From assembly GCF_039529295.1 (NCBI RefSeq), contig NZ_BAAAMN010000029.1:41654-105653 (forward strand): 64,000 bases of DNA, given 5' to 3'. This document shows positions 1 through 8,325 of the stretch, in pieces. The stretch's first letter is position 1. Every line of letters begins with the position of its first letter. The DNA comes from Yaniella flava. Lineage in GTDB: Bacteria; Actinomycetota; Actinomycetes; Actinomycetales; Micrococcaceae. The position numbers and the translations under genes are program-made. The notes under the pieces are model-generated. The model worked only from the letters and a program-made list of their open reading frames with translations. It ran no database searches and was not told the DNA's origin.

Positions 1-85
1 ACGAGGGTGGTATACGGCTGGTCGCCCTCGGGCCCAGTCACACTCTGTGACGTAAATACCGCACCTCTGGAGTTGAAAGGTTTTT

Positions 86-2470
86 GTGAGTACTCACGAA
101 CAGAAAAAACTATCCACCGCTACTAGATGGGCGCCGTTCCAACCTTGGAAAACCCGTACAGCTGCAGCCACCGGTGCTGCACTGGGTGCGGCAGTCATCG
201 CCATCACGGGGACTGCCGCCGCACCAGCATTCGCCGCTCCATCGGACCAGCAGGCGGCTGACGCCGACGCTGCGTGGGAGGAACAAGTCTTTCGAGGTAA
301 CGTTGATGTTGTTCGCAGTGATGATGCTGCCCAAGATACGCTCGATGGGGTTGTCTTTGACGATCTGAACCAGAACTCTACTCAGGATGGGGGTGAGCCC
401 GGCGTAGAAGGTGTGACCGTGTCTAATGGGCGCGAGACGACCACCACTGACGCTGAAGGTCGATACGAACTGCCTGCCTATGACAACATGACGGTGTTCG
501 TTACTCAGCCGTCCGGCTATCAGGTTCCGGTGGACGAGGACAATGTGGCACAGTTTCACTATCACCACCTGCCTGAAGGCTCCCCGGATTTGGACTACGG
601 GGGCCTCGAGCCGACCGGACCACTACCGGACCAGGTCAACTTCCCGTTGGCCCAGGGTGCGGGCGCAGCGTCCTCGGCGCAGTCGTGTGTGCTGGGTGCC
701 GACGTGCAGACCTACAACACCGAGGAGGTCGAATACGCCCGGGCGGGAGTTTTTGCCGACCTGGCTACTCGCAACGACTACTCCAGCTGTGGTGCGCTGT
801 TTTTGGGCGATGTCGTCGGAGACGACCTCTCGCTATACCCCGACATTCGAGACCTGACCTCCATGCTCAACGGCCCGGCTCGCTTCCTTCCAGGTAACCA
901 CGACCTGGACTTCGACCACCATGAGGGCGAACATGAATTCGACTCATACCGTGCGGCTCTGGGCCCGGAGTATTACTCTTACGACGTCGGTGACACCCAC
1001 GTGGTGATGTTATCCAACATCCAATATCCTACCGAGGACGGCGGTTACGCCTACAGCCTTGATGAGGATCAGATGGCGTGGCTGCGCGAAGACATCGCCC
1101 AGGTACCGGAAGACAAGCTGATTGTGTTGGCTTCCCACGCTCCGCTGATCGAGTTCTACTACAGCGACTCGCATCGCATGGCCGACCTCAACGAGATATA
1201 CGACCTTGTCTCAGGTCACGAGGTAGTAGCGGTCTCCGGTCACACGCATATGTCCGAGAACCTGCGCGAGGGAGACCTGGTGGACGGCTGGAGTGAGCTT
1301 GTCGGTGAGGAGGGGCTGCCCTTCACCCACTTGACCGTTTCTGCAGTTTCTGGGCAGTGGTACGAGGGTCGCCTCACCGACGAGGGATACCCCACTTCCA
1401 TTCAGCGGGACGGCACTCCTCCGGGCGTGCTCACTCTCGATATCGATGGCAACGAGGTCACCGAACGATTCTCTCGTACCGGCGACGATGGTTCCGATCA
1501 GATGGCGGTGGGTCTTGACACGCCGGCCTATCGGGACTGGTTCAATGAGAACCAAGACAACGTGGGCGAGGCCCAGGAGCTAGAGGCCCCGAACGTCGTG
1601 GCTCAGGACGAGCTCGGGGAGACCTGGTTGACCACCAATTTCTGGATGGGCTCCACCGGATCCACTGTGGAGGTATCTATCGACGGTGGCGAGGATCTCC
1701 AGACCGCGCGCACTCAGCCGATGAACGGCGAGGAGGTCCGGGTCGGTGCGGAGTGGTCCGATCCGGTGGCCAACCTAGAGACCCTCGTTCACGGTGGTGC
1801 CGTGGCCGACCGCACTTCTCACCTGTGGCGGTCGCCGTTACCAGAGGATTTAGAACCCGGTGCGCACACCGCAAAGGTCACTGCCACCGACGTGCACGGT
1901 CAGGTTTCCACAGAGACGTACCAGTTCCAGGTCGCTGATGAGAACGGCAATGTTCCTGGTGCTGAGGGGGATATTGAGATTGAGGCCGATATTCCGGGAT
2001 TGCCGGGCTCAGGTGACCCCGGCGATGAAGACCAGGGAAGCCTGGTGCTGTCGATTGACGAAGGAACAGTCGAGATGAATGAGCAGCGCAACGCAGGTGA
2101 CCGATTCCGTACGTACGGCACACTGCCATCCGTGAATGTGACTGACACACGCATCCACGGTGACGGTTGGGCCGTTTCAGGTCAGTCCTCAGACCTGACT
2201 TCCGACGCGGCCACCATTGAAGCCAGCCGTCTGGGATGGAAGCCCCACGTGGAAGCTTCTAGCAACGGCGCAACCCCCGGTTCCGCCGTGGACTCCCAGA
2301 TGTCCGGCGGTCAGGGCCTGGCTGCGCCACAGTCCTTAGGCTTAGCGGATGCTGAAACTCGTATGGGCACCACTGAGCTGAGCGCGGACATAGAGCTCGA
2401 GGTGCCGGTTGATACGATGGCAGGGACTTATGAAGGTGCCCTTGCCGTGTCCTTGTTTCCCGTGGACTGA
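86..2470 (+). CDS. Secreted calcineurin-like metallophosphoesterase
   Basis: Exported phosphoesterase of 794 aa with a GTG start. Residues 1-50 form a long signal peptide with an Ala-rich hydrophobic core and an AFA|AP cleavage site. Residues about 86-135 look like a SdrD/SpaA-type beta-sandwich domain (LDGVVFDDLNQN, then TDAEGRYELP). The phosphoesterase core follows, with GDVVGD near 241, GNHD at 270-273, SHAP and GHTH at 385-388; these are the classic two-metal ligands of the calcineurin superfamily. The C-terminal 300 residues fit the beta-rich tail of calcineurin-like phosphoesterase C-terminal families. The substrate cannot be told from sequence; extracellular phosphate mono- or diester hydrolysis or envelope phosphate scavenging is inferred. 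It stands alone, followed by a hairpin at 2579-2615. Confidence 0.85.
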   Translation: MSTHEQKKLSTATRWAPFQPWKTRTAAATGAALGAAVIAITGTAAAPAFAAPSDQQAADADAAWEEQVFRGNVDVVRSDDAAQDTLDGVVFDDLNQNSTQDGGEPGVEGVTVSNGRETTTTDAEGRYELPAYDNMTVFVTQPSGYQVPVDEDNVAQFHYHHLPEGSPDLDYGGLEPTGPLPDQVNFPLAQGAGAASSAQSCVLGADVQTYNTEEVEYARAGVFADLATRNDYSSCGALFLGDVVGDDLSLYPDIRDLTSMLNGPARFLPGNHDLDFDHHEGEHEFDSYRAALGPEYYSYDVGDTHVVMLSNIQYPTEDGGYAYSLDEDQMAWLREDIAQVPEDKLIVLASHAPLIEFYYSDSHRMADLNEIYDLVSGHEVVAVSGHTHMSENLREGDLVDGWSELVGEEGLPFTHLTVSAVSGQWYEGRLTDEGYPTSIQRDGTPPGVLTLDIDGNEVTERFSRTGDDGSDQMAVGLDTPAYRDWFNENQDNVGEAQELEAPNVVAQDELGETWLTTNFWMGSTGSTVEVSIDGGEDLQTARTQPMNGEEVRVGAEWSDPVANLETLVHGGAVADRTSHLWRSPLPEDLEPGAHTAKVTATDVHGQVSTETYQFQVADENGNVPGAEGDIEIEADIPGLPGSGDPGDEDQGSLVLSIDEGTVEMNEQRNAGDRFRTYGTLPSVNVTDTRIHGDGWAVSGQSSDLTSDAATIEASRLGWKPHVEASSNGATPGSAVDSQMSGGQGLAAPQSLGLADAETRMGTTELSADIELEVPVDTMAGTYEGALAVSLFPVD

Positions 2471-2800
2471 ACCACTCATTCGCGCCAATCGTCGGTGAGT
2501 GATACCCCGAGGGCCCGCGAACCTTTCGGATTCGTCACTACCGATGGGCAGACCATGGCTTAAGGTGATTCGGCGTGAGGGGCATGGTTTCGATATTCAA
2601 TTGAAACCATGCCCCGCGGTCGGTTCTGGAACTGCTCGGCGCGGTTTCTCGAAACGGGCCATATCGTTGCAAATGTAAGGATACGTCCTTGTGTTAGGCT
2701 AGTTTTTCGTTGCGTTGTCTGGCATATTCATGTCTCGTCCACGCAATTTTTATCCTCGACACGTATATCTGTTGCGGATAGTCTGTCCCAGGGAGTCTTG
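2471..2800. other. Intergenic region with hairpin, 330 bp
   Basis: No gene is supported here. It holds the hairpin at 2579-2615 and, further down, AT-richer sequence leading to the glycosyltransferase. TAGGCT at 2695-2700 and TAGTCT at 2779-2784 are possible -10 hexamers; neither has a convincing -35. Confidence 0.4.
2579..2615 (+). terminator. Perfect 13-bp hairpin, probable terminator
   Basis: Arms 2579-2591 (GGGGCATGGTTTC) and 2603-2615 are exact complements around an 11-nt loop. There is no T-tract after it, so it is a stem-only or Rho-assisted terminator for the phosphoesterase gene, or an operator. An in-frame ATG at 2609 for the next ORF lies inside the stem, which argues against that start. 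Confidence 0.55.
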
Positions 2801-3919
2801 ATGCGGTTTTTCATGGATGGTCGGTATATCAGAACTGACTTTCATGATGGGATTTCGCGTTTCAGTCACCAACTCATCTATGCGGTGGCACAGCAGAGCG
2901 ATCCCACGGTGATCATTCATGATCCAGCCCAGCGTGAATTGTTGCCCGACAACGTAGATGTTGTCGAGCTGCACGCACCGACTTCGGTCCTGGAGCCGAT
3001 TTCGGCGCACCGGCTAAACGCGTTTCAGCCAGACGTGGTCTTTTCTCCAATGCAGACGATCGGATCGACCGGACGAAAATTCGGTTTGATCCTGACACTG
3101 CACGATTTGATCTACTACCAGCATCGGACTCCGCCGCGAGATTTACCGCAGTTCGTCCGCGGGCTCTGGTATCTCTATCACCTCACCTACATGCCCCAGC
3201 GAATGCTCCTCAACGGCGCAGACGCTGTCACCACGGTTTCTCAAACTTCGCAACGGCTCATCCGCAAACATCGGCTGACCACCCGGCCGGTTCACGTTGT
3301 CTCCAACGCGCCACCCCAAGTAGAGACGCCGCGCGATCCCGCTGGCCCTCGAAAGAAAACTCTGGTCTACATGGGCTCGTTTATGGATTATAAAAACGTC
3401 GAAACGCTAGTCAGCGCACTGCAGCACCTGCCGCAATACCGGCTGCACTTGTGCTCGCGAATCACCGACGCGCGGCGCCATGAACTACTTGAGATCGCTA
3501 AATGGCATCACGTAGGGGAGGCCCAGCTCCAGTTTCATAACGGTATTGGGGACGCTGACTATCGTGAGCTACTTAGACAATCGACGGCTTTAGTCACCAT
3601 GTCCCGTTCCGAAGGCTACGGTCTTCCCGTGGCGGAAGCCATGGCAGAAGGAACACCGGTTGTCATGTCGAATCTTGAAATTTTTGAAGAAATCGGTGGA
3701 CTCGAGAATCCCGGGGCAGCGTTCGTTGACATTACTTCCGCGCACTCGGCCCGCCAGTTAGCTGACCACGTCCGTGCGTTAGAGAACGACGAAGCCTTTA
3801 TTCGTGCCTCAACGGGCGCAGTGCGACAGGCACATACCTTTCGATGGGAAGACTCTGCGGCGGCATTGCTGAAACTCGCGGAAGACATTCATCGCCGAAG
3901 AAGCCGCAAATCACGCTAA
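2801..3919 (+). CDS. Glycosyltransferase family 4 (GT-B)
   Basis: Glycosyltransferase of 372 aa. The C-terminal half has the retaining GT4 signature SRSEGYGLPVAEAMAEG, an E-x7-E-type element that binds the nucleotide-sugar donor, and the preceding VYMGSFMDYKNVETLV strand typical of this fold. Start chosen at ATG 2801 because GGGAG at 2791-2795 is properly spaced and the first residues, MRFFMDGRYIRTDFHDGISRF, resemble the usual N-terminus of the family; the ORF is open upstream to 2609 but that part overlaps a hairpin. Acceptor and product are unknown; mannosyl or glucosyl transfer to an envelope polysaccharide is inferred. Its stop overlaps the stop of the convergent M23 gene. Confidence 0.85.
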   Translation: MRFFMDGRYIRTDFHDGISRFSHQLIYAVAQQSDPTVIIHDPAQRELLPDNVDVVELHAPTSVLEPISAHRLNAFQPDVVFSPMQTIGSTGRKFGLILTLHDLIYYQHRTPPRDLPQFVRGLWYLYHLTYMPQRMLLNGADAVTTVSQTSQRLIRKHRLTTRPVHVVSNAPPQVETPRDPAGPRKKTLVYMGSFMDYKNVETLVSALQHLPQYRLHLCSRITDARRHELLEIAKWHHVGEAQLQFHNGIGDADYRELLRQSTALVTMSRSEGYGLPVAEAMAEGTPVVMSNLEIFEEIGGLENPGAAFVDITSAHSARQLADHVRALENDEAFIRASTGAVRQAHTFRWEDSAAALLKLAEDIHRRRSRKSR

Positions 3920-4533
3920 CCGGATGGGTCTGAGTGTACGGGCCATAGAATCGACGGGTCACTCCAGCCCAACAAAAATGCCGGATCAATATACAGATCT
4001 CGCACGGTAGCACCAACTTGCCACGCATCGGGCTTGCGCACTCCCCAATGCACACATTGGACATCGCAATGTGACGTTTCAGCGGGCAGTCTTCCGATTG
4101 TTTGGCCTGGTGCCACGGTGTCGCCCACAGCCAGTTCTGAGTCGACTGGTTCAAACGACGAGATCAAACCGTCTGGGTGCTCAATGGTGATGACAGGTCT
4201 GTCGACCACCACGCCGACGAAGCTGACCTCGCCGCCTTCTGGGGCTAAAACCTGCGCATCGGCCGCCCGTATGTCGATGCCGCGATGCGCCGAGGACCAT
4301 GGCATCTCGGGAGGAACGAAGGCATTCAGGACATCGATTTCGGTGGCTGCCTCGATGGGTGGTATCCAGTGGTCAGCGACGTGCGATGCGTCAGCATGGA
4401 TAACGGTGGCATTTGCCATCGGCATCGGATTGAAAAACACGGCAATCACAAGAGCCTGGAGGATCAGCACAAACAGTGAAGTTGGGGTTCGCGGATTGGG
4501 CGGGGGAGCAGTCACCCCGTCGTTATGTTGCAT
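3916..4533 (-). CDS. M23 family metallopeptidase, LytM-like
   Basis: Membrane-anchored or secreted peptidoglycan-hydrolase-like protein of 205 aa. Residues about 18-36 are a hydrophobic export or anchor segment. The M23 core shows HRGID (zinc ligands H83 and D87) and SHCDVQCVHWGVR near 155-166. In the usual HxH pair the first, catalytic-side His is Cys160 here while the ligand His162 is kept. C156 and C160 could form a disulfide; I recall CxxxC-LHWG variants in other actinobacterial homologues at this locus. Start chosen at ATG 4533 because upstream codons have no export signal; the open frame reaches 4692. Divergent from rpsB, the usual actinobacterial arrangement. Confidence 0.8.
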   Translation of the reverse strand: MQHNDGVTAPPPNPRTPTSLFVLILQALVIAVFFNPMPMANATVIHADASHVADHWIPPIEAATEIDVLNAFVPPEMPWSSAHRGIDIRAADAQVLAPEGGEVSFVGVVVDRPVITIEHPDGLISSFEPVDSELAVGDTVAPGQTIGRLPAETSHCDVQCVHWGVRKPDAWQVGATVRDLYIDPAFLLGWSDPSILWPVHSDPSG

Positions 4534-4696
4534 GTCTCTAACCCTGTCAAACACATCAGTCTGGTGGCCCTGCTTGAGGTGAAATGTGGAAAATCGTGTG
4601 CTGACAGGTTGCCTGTGGAAAGCGCTGACTGGCGAGCCTTGAGAGTCAACGGAAAGTCGTAAAAAACAATACTGGTGTCGCAGTGAACTCACGTGT

Positions 4697-4729
4697 GCAA
4701 ACGATCACAACGCAGTAAAAATCGTTTGC
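4697..4729. repeat. 9-bp perfect inverted repeat
   Basis: GCAAACGAT at 4697-4705 and ATCGTTTGC at 4721-4729, separated by 15 bp. As RNA the stem could extend by a G-U and a G-C pair. Either an operator with widely spaced half-sites or a hairpin. No regulator is identified. Confidence 0.4.
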
Positions 4730-4909
4730 GCGATAAGGTATGCTGGTCAAAGCAATTGTGTGCCCACTTGTTGTGGCTACGTGATTGACTACGCGCGTGT
4801 GGAGTGCAACTTTGTGTAGCAGTGGCGCCTTTCGGTCCAGAAGGTTCTGGTCAATGGTAGCTCCCGAGCCAATCGCTCTCACGCTAGGAAGCTGAGAAAA
4901 TCAGCTGTT

Positions 4910-4915
4910 TATAAT
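4910..4915 (+). promoter_or_regulatory. Candidate rpsB promoter -10 (TATAAT)
   Basis: Perfect consensus TATAAT 54 bp before the rpsB start codon, directly after the AGCTGA/TCAGCT hairpin. No clear -35 at 16-18 bp, as is common in actinobacteria. Confidence 0.45.
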
Positions 4916-4968
4916 AACCGATAACTAGAAGGTAGATCCGCATGCGGATGTACCTTGAAGGAGCGACC

Positions 4969-5850
4969 ATGTCAGTCGTAACTATGCGTGAAATGCTGGA
5001 TTCTGGTGTCCACTTCGGTCACCAGACCCGTCGTTGGAACCCGAAAATGAAGCGCTTCATTTTCACTGAGCGCAACGGCATTTACATCATTGACCTGCAG
5101 CAGTCTTTGTCATTCATCGACCGTGCATACGAGTTCGTCAAAGAAACCGTTGCACACGGTGGAAATATTCTCTTCGTGGGTACCAAGAAGCAGGCACAAG
5201 AAGCAATCGCTGAGCAGGCCACTCGCGTTGGTATGCCGTATGTGAACCACCGCTGGTTGGGCGGTATGCTCACCAACTTCGCCACCGTTTCCAAACGTGT
5301 TGAGCGTATGAAAGAACTCGAAGAAATTGACTACGACGATGTTGCTGGTTCCGGTCACACCAAAAAGGAACTGCTGTTGCTTCAGCGCGAGCTGACAAAG
5401 CTTCAGGCAAACCTGGGTGGTATCCGCAACATGACTCGCACACCATCCGCCGTGTGGGTCATCGACACCAAGAAGGAACACCTCGCGATCGACGAAGCCG
5501 TCAAGCTTGGCATTCCGGTTGTTGCGATCCTGGACACTAACGCTGATCCAGACGAGGTTACCTACCCAATCCCAGGTAACGACGACGCCATTCGTTCCGT
5601 CGCATTGCTCACCCGCGTGATCGCAGATGCCGTGGCTGATGGCCTCATGGCTCGCAACCAGGGCAAAGGTGGCTCCGGTGCGGCTGAAGAGCCAATGGCT
5701 GAATGGGAACGTGAACTGTTGGAGTCCGGCCAGTCCGAAGACGCTACAGACCAGACCGCGGCACCAGTTGATGAAGAAACTGTAGAAACCGCAGAGCAGG
5801 TTGAAGCCTCACCAGAAGGTGACCAGCCTGTAGCCAAAGAAAACTACTAG
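4969..5850 (+). CDS. rpsB: 30S ribosomal protein S2
   Basis: Small-subunit protein S2, 293 aa. The start at ATG 4969 is preferred (GAAGGAG at 4957-4962); an in-frame ATG at 4942 would add nine residues that S2 proteins lack. Hallmarks: MLDSGVHFGHQTRRWNPKM at the N-terminus, NHRWLGGMLTNF and DPDEVTYPIPGNDDAIRS. The acidic C-terminal tail of about 60 residues (EEPMAEWERELLESGQ and on) is longer than in E. coli and is disordered and Glu-rich, as in other actinobacteria. First gene of the rpsB-tsf-pyrH-frr block. Confidence 0.97.
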   Translation: MSVVTMREMLDSGVHFGHQTRRWNPKMKRFIFTERNGIYIIDLQQSLSFIDRAYEFVKETVAHGGNILFVGTKKQAQEAIAEQATRVGMPYVNHRWLGGMLTNFATVSKRVERMKELEEIDYDDVAGSGHTKKELLLLQRELTKLQANLGGIRNMTRTPSAVWVIDTKKEHLAIDEAVKLGIPVVAILDTNADPDEVTYPIPGNDDAIRSVALLTRVIADAVADGLMARNQGKGGSGAAEEPMAEWERELLESGQSEDATDQTAAPVDEETVETAEQVEASPEGDQPVAKENY

Positions 5851-5872
5851 TCCACACAACCACGTTTCGTTT

Positions 5873-5878
5873 TAGATT
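5873..5878 (+). promoter_or_regulatory. Candidate tsf -10 hexamer (TAGATT)
   Basis: TAGATT lies 47 bp before tsf, followed by a small hairpin (GCGGG/CCCGC, 5880-5894). Could give tsf its own transcript in addition to read-through from rpsB. No strong -35. Confidence 0.3.
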
Positions 5879-5924
5879 CGCGGGCGATCCCCGCAACGAA
5901 CTTCCAAGGAATGGGATATCTGTA

Positions 5925-6761
5925 ATGGCGAACTACACAGTAAAAGACATTCAGGCTCTGCGTGAGCGTACTGGCGCGGGCATGATGGACGTAAAAAAGG
6001 CGCTCGACGAAGCTGATGGCGACCTCGATAAGGCGATGGAAGTTATTCGCGTCAAAGGCCTGCAGGGTGCTTCCAAACGTGAAGGCCGCGCTGCCGTTGA
6101 AGGTCTGGTCGCAGCTACCGTCAAAGACGGCGTTGGCGTCATGATCGAAATCAACTCCGAAACTGACTTCGTTGCGAAATCAGATAAGTTCATTGAGTTG
6201 GGCAACACCGTGCTGGAGGTCGCAGTCTCTTCCGGTGCACAGAACGCTGAAGACCTGCTGGCCGCCGACTATAACGGCAACCCACTGAGCGAATACGTCA
6301 AAGAAGAAGGCGCACTGCTTGGCGAAAAGGTTGAGGTCCGTCGCCTGGCTCGTCTCGAAGGGGCCTTCGTTGACTCCTACCTGCACCGCACTTCTGCAGA
6401 TCTGCCAGCACAGGTTGGGGTACTGTTCGCAGTGGATGCAGACAAGGAACCAGCCCAGACCGCAGCACACGATGTTGCTGTTCACATCGCGGCCATGAGC
6501 CCGACCTACCTCAGCCGTGAGGAAGTCCCAGAGGACACCGTAGCGGATGAACGCCGTATCGCTGAAGAAACTGCTCGTGCTGAAGGGAAACCAGAGCGCG
6601 CCATGCAAAATATCATTGAAGGCCGCCTGACCGGTTACTTCAAAGATGTTGTACTCCTGGACCAGCCTTTCGCCAAGGACACGAAGACCACCGTTGGTGC
6701 TGTCCTGGAAGAAGCCGGTGCAAAGGCACTCTCGTTTGCACGCTTCCGTGTTGGGGCCTAA
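5925..6761 (+). CDS. tsf: Elongation factor Ts
   Basis: Nucleotide exchange factor for EF-Tu, 278 aa, the normal length. The N-terminal UBA-like domain carries LRERTGAGMMDVKKAL (residues 12-27), and the exchange core has IEINSETDFVAK at about 73-84. The start ATG follows CAAGGAATGGGATATCTGTA, where AAGGA serves as ribosome-binding site. Followed by a strong hairpin terminator at 6834-6863, so rpsB-tsf is one unit and pyrH starts a new one. Confidence 0.97.
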   Translation: MANYTVKDIQALRERTGAGMMDVKKALDEADGDLDKAMEVIRVKGLQGASKREGRAAVEGLVAATVKDGVGVMIEINSETDFVAKSDKFIELGNTVLEVAVSSGAQNAEDLLAADYNGNPLSEYVKEEGALLGEKVEVRRLARLEGAFVDSYLHRTSADLPAQVGVLFAVDADKEPAQTAAHDVAVHIAAMSPTYLSREEVPEDTVADERRIAEETARAEGKPERAMQNIIEGRLTGYFKDVVLLDQPFAKDTKTTVGAVLEEAGAKALSFARFRVGA

Positions 6762-6833
6762 CACGCAAACCCGACACGTATGTGTCTGGTTGCCTAGGTA
6801 AGCTCAGCATCGTTTAGACCAAACACAAAAAAG

Positions 6834-6863
6834 GGGGTGATCACCACACACGGTGATCACCCC
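6834..6863 (+). terminator. Intrinsic terminator after tsf
   Basis: Perfect 12-bp stem, GGGGTGATCACC (6834-6845) with its exact complement (6852-6863), 6-nt loop ACACAC, an A-rich stretch just before and TTCTTTAT after. The best canonical terminator in the window; the flanking A and T stretches allow action in both directions. Confidence 0.85.
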
Positions 6864-6907
6864 TTCTTTATGCCCTCACGACCCACCAGCACAACAGGAG
6901 TATTGCA

Positions 6908-7684
6908 GTGTCAGACACTCCCGCCATCAACGTTCCAGGCGGACTACAAGACGGTCCAAGTAACTCAGAATTCGATGAAGTCAGCCGACGACGCGTATTG
7001 CTCAAACTTTCCGGAGAAGTCTTTGGTGGCGGCTCCATTGGTATAGATCCGGCGACAGTGCGATCTGTTGCACAACAGATCGCAGACGCTGCAGGACAAG
7101 TCGAAATTGCCATCGTCGTTGGCGGAGGAAACTTCTTCCGCGGTGCAGAGCTATCCATCAACGGCATGGATCGTCGTCGTGCAGACTATATGGGCATGCT
7201 TGGAACCGTGATGAATGCACTGGCGCTCCAAGACTTCCTGACCCAGGCCGGTGTCGATACGCGAGTACAATCCGCGATCCATATGTCCCAGGTAGCAGAA
7301 CCATACATTCCACAGCGGGCAATCCGGCACATGGAAAAAGACCGCGTGGTGATTTTCGGTGCAGGCACCGGACTGCCATACTTCTCTACCGATACCGTGG
7401 CAGCACAACGGGCCCTCGAAATCCGTGCCGACCAAGTCCTCATGGCGAAATCTGGTGTGGACGGCGTGTACACATCGGATCCAAAAGTCGATGCTGCCGC
7501 CAAGAAATTCGATCACCTCACCTACGACGAAGCCATCGTCAAAAACATTCGCGTCATGGACCTCACGGCAATGACGATGTGTAAAGACAACAATCTCGAT
7601 ATGTTGGTCTTTGGGATGGAAGGCGATGGCAACGTGACCCGTGCGCTACTTGGTGATTCGACCGGTACCGTCGTCACACCATAG
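6908..7684 (+). CDS. pyrH: UMP kinase
   Basis: Hexameric bacterial UMP kinase (UMP + ATP to UDP + ADP), amino-acid-kinase fold, 258 aa from a GTG start with CAGGAG at 6896-6901. Seen: RRVLLKLSGEVFGG (phosphate-binding strand), VVGGGNFFRG, MGMLGTVMNALALQD and VDGVYTSDPK, all diagnostic. The first 20 residues, up to the RRRVLLKL start of the fold, are a variable extension. Independent of tsf because of the terminator between them; frr follows after 63 bp. Confidence 0.96.
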   Translation: MSDTPAINVPGGLQDGPSNSEFDEVSRRRVLLKLSGEVFGGGSIGIDPATVRSVAQQIADAAGQVEIAIVVGGGNFFRGAELSINGMDRRRADYMGMLGTVMNALALQDFLTQAGVDTRVQSAIHMSQVAEPYIPQRAIRHMEKDRVVIFGAGTGLPYFSTDTVAAQRALEIRADQVLMAKSGVDGVYTSDPKVDAAAKKFDHLTYDEAIVKNIRVMDLTAMTMCKDNNLDMLVFGMEGDGNVTRALLGDSTGTVVTP

Positions 7685-7706
7685 GTACCGACCCCGGTAC
7701 CTGTTT

Positions 7707-7712
7707 TAGACT
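7707..7712 (+). promoter_or_regulatory. Candidate frr -10 hexamer (TAGACT)
   Basis: TAGACT 36 bp before frr. Just upstream two GGTACC hexamers at 7684-7689 and 7696-7701, separated by 6 bp, can pair as a small hairpin. TAGACT recurs before several genes in this window. Confidence 0.35.
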
Positions 7713-7747
7713 GAGTGCACACCCCAGATGTTAAATAAGGAGAACCC

Positions 7748-8305
7748 GTGACCGCATCCGAATTATCAGACGCCAAAAAGGCGATGGAGCGTACTCTCGA
7801 AGCAACTCGTGAGGATTTCGCCGCTGTACGTACCGGCCGAGCAAACCCAGGCCTTTATGCAAAAGTCCTGGTTGACTACTACGGCAGCCCAACACCGCTG
7901 CAGCAGTTGGCAACGTTCTCCGTGCAAGATGCACGCACTATTTTGATCTCCCCATTCGATGTTAATGCGCTACGTGAAATCGAAGTTGCACTCTCCTCAT
8001 CAGAGGTTGGTGCTAACCCATCGAACGATGGCAAAGTGATTCGCGTTGTGATGCCTGAGCTGACCAAAGAGCGTCGGCAAGAGTATGTCAAAATTATCAA
8101 GTCAAAAGCCGAAGATCACCGAGTCTCCGTTCGCAACAGCCGTCGTAGTGCAAAAGAAGCCATCGACAAAATGGTCGACGACGGTGACATCGGCAAAGAT
8201 GAGGGACGCCGCGCAGAAAAAGACCTCGACGAACTGACGCGCAATTTCGTAGATCAAATCGACGAAATGGCGAAGAATAAAGAAGAAGAACTACTGGAGG
8301 TCTAG
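7748..8305 (+). CDS. frr: Ribosome recycling factor
   Basis: Splits post-termination ribosomes together with EF-G; 185 aa, the standard length. GTG start with AAGGAG just upstream. Seen: VRTGRANPGLYAKVLVDYYG, TPLQQLATFSVQDARTILI and the long three-helix-bundle segments VRNSRRSAKEAIDKM and KDLDELTRNFVDQID near the C-terminus. Lies between pyrH and cdsA as usual in actinobacteria. Confidence 0.96.
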   Translation: MTASELSDAKKAMERTLEATREDFAAVRTGRANPGLYAKVLVDYYGSPTPLQQLATFSVQDARTILISPFDVNALREIEVALSSSEVGANPSNDGKVIRVVMPELTKERRQEYVKIIKSKAEDHRVSVRNSRRSAKEAIDKMVDDGDIGKDEGRRAEKDLDELTRNFVDQIDEMAKNKEEELLEV

Positions 8306-8311
8306 GCAGTT

Positions 8312-8317
8312 TAGCCT
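8312..8317 (+). promoter_or_regulatory. Leaderless-type -10 before cdsA (TAGCCT)
   Basis: TAGCCT ends 8 nt before the cdsA ATG, leaving no space for a ribosome-binding site if transcription starts at the usual distance. Predicts a leaderless cdsA mRNA in addition to read-through from frr. Confidence 0.4.
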
Positions 8318-8325
8318 AATCTTGC

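Larger units (their letters stand above)
4534..4968. other. Intergenic region between M23 gene and rpsB, 435 bp
   Basis: No coding sequence is supported. It carries the inverted repeat at 4697-4729, a TATAAT at 4910-4915, and a short hairpin AGCTGA (4890-4895) / TCAGCT (4901-4906) just before it. It must hold the promoters of both divergent genes and the rpsB 5' leader. Confidence 0.5.

Noticed and set aside
2609..2800. N-terminal extension of the glycosyltransferase frame
   Set aside because: ATG 2609 lies inside a 13-bp hairpin, has no ribosome-binding site and the extra 64 residues do not resemble the family; ATG 2801 is well supported.
4034..4582. 182-codon plus-strand frame opposite the M23 gene
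   Set aside because: Shadow of the M23 peptidase: no domain and no ribosome-binding site, while the minus-strand frame has clear M23 motifs.
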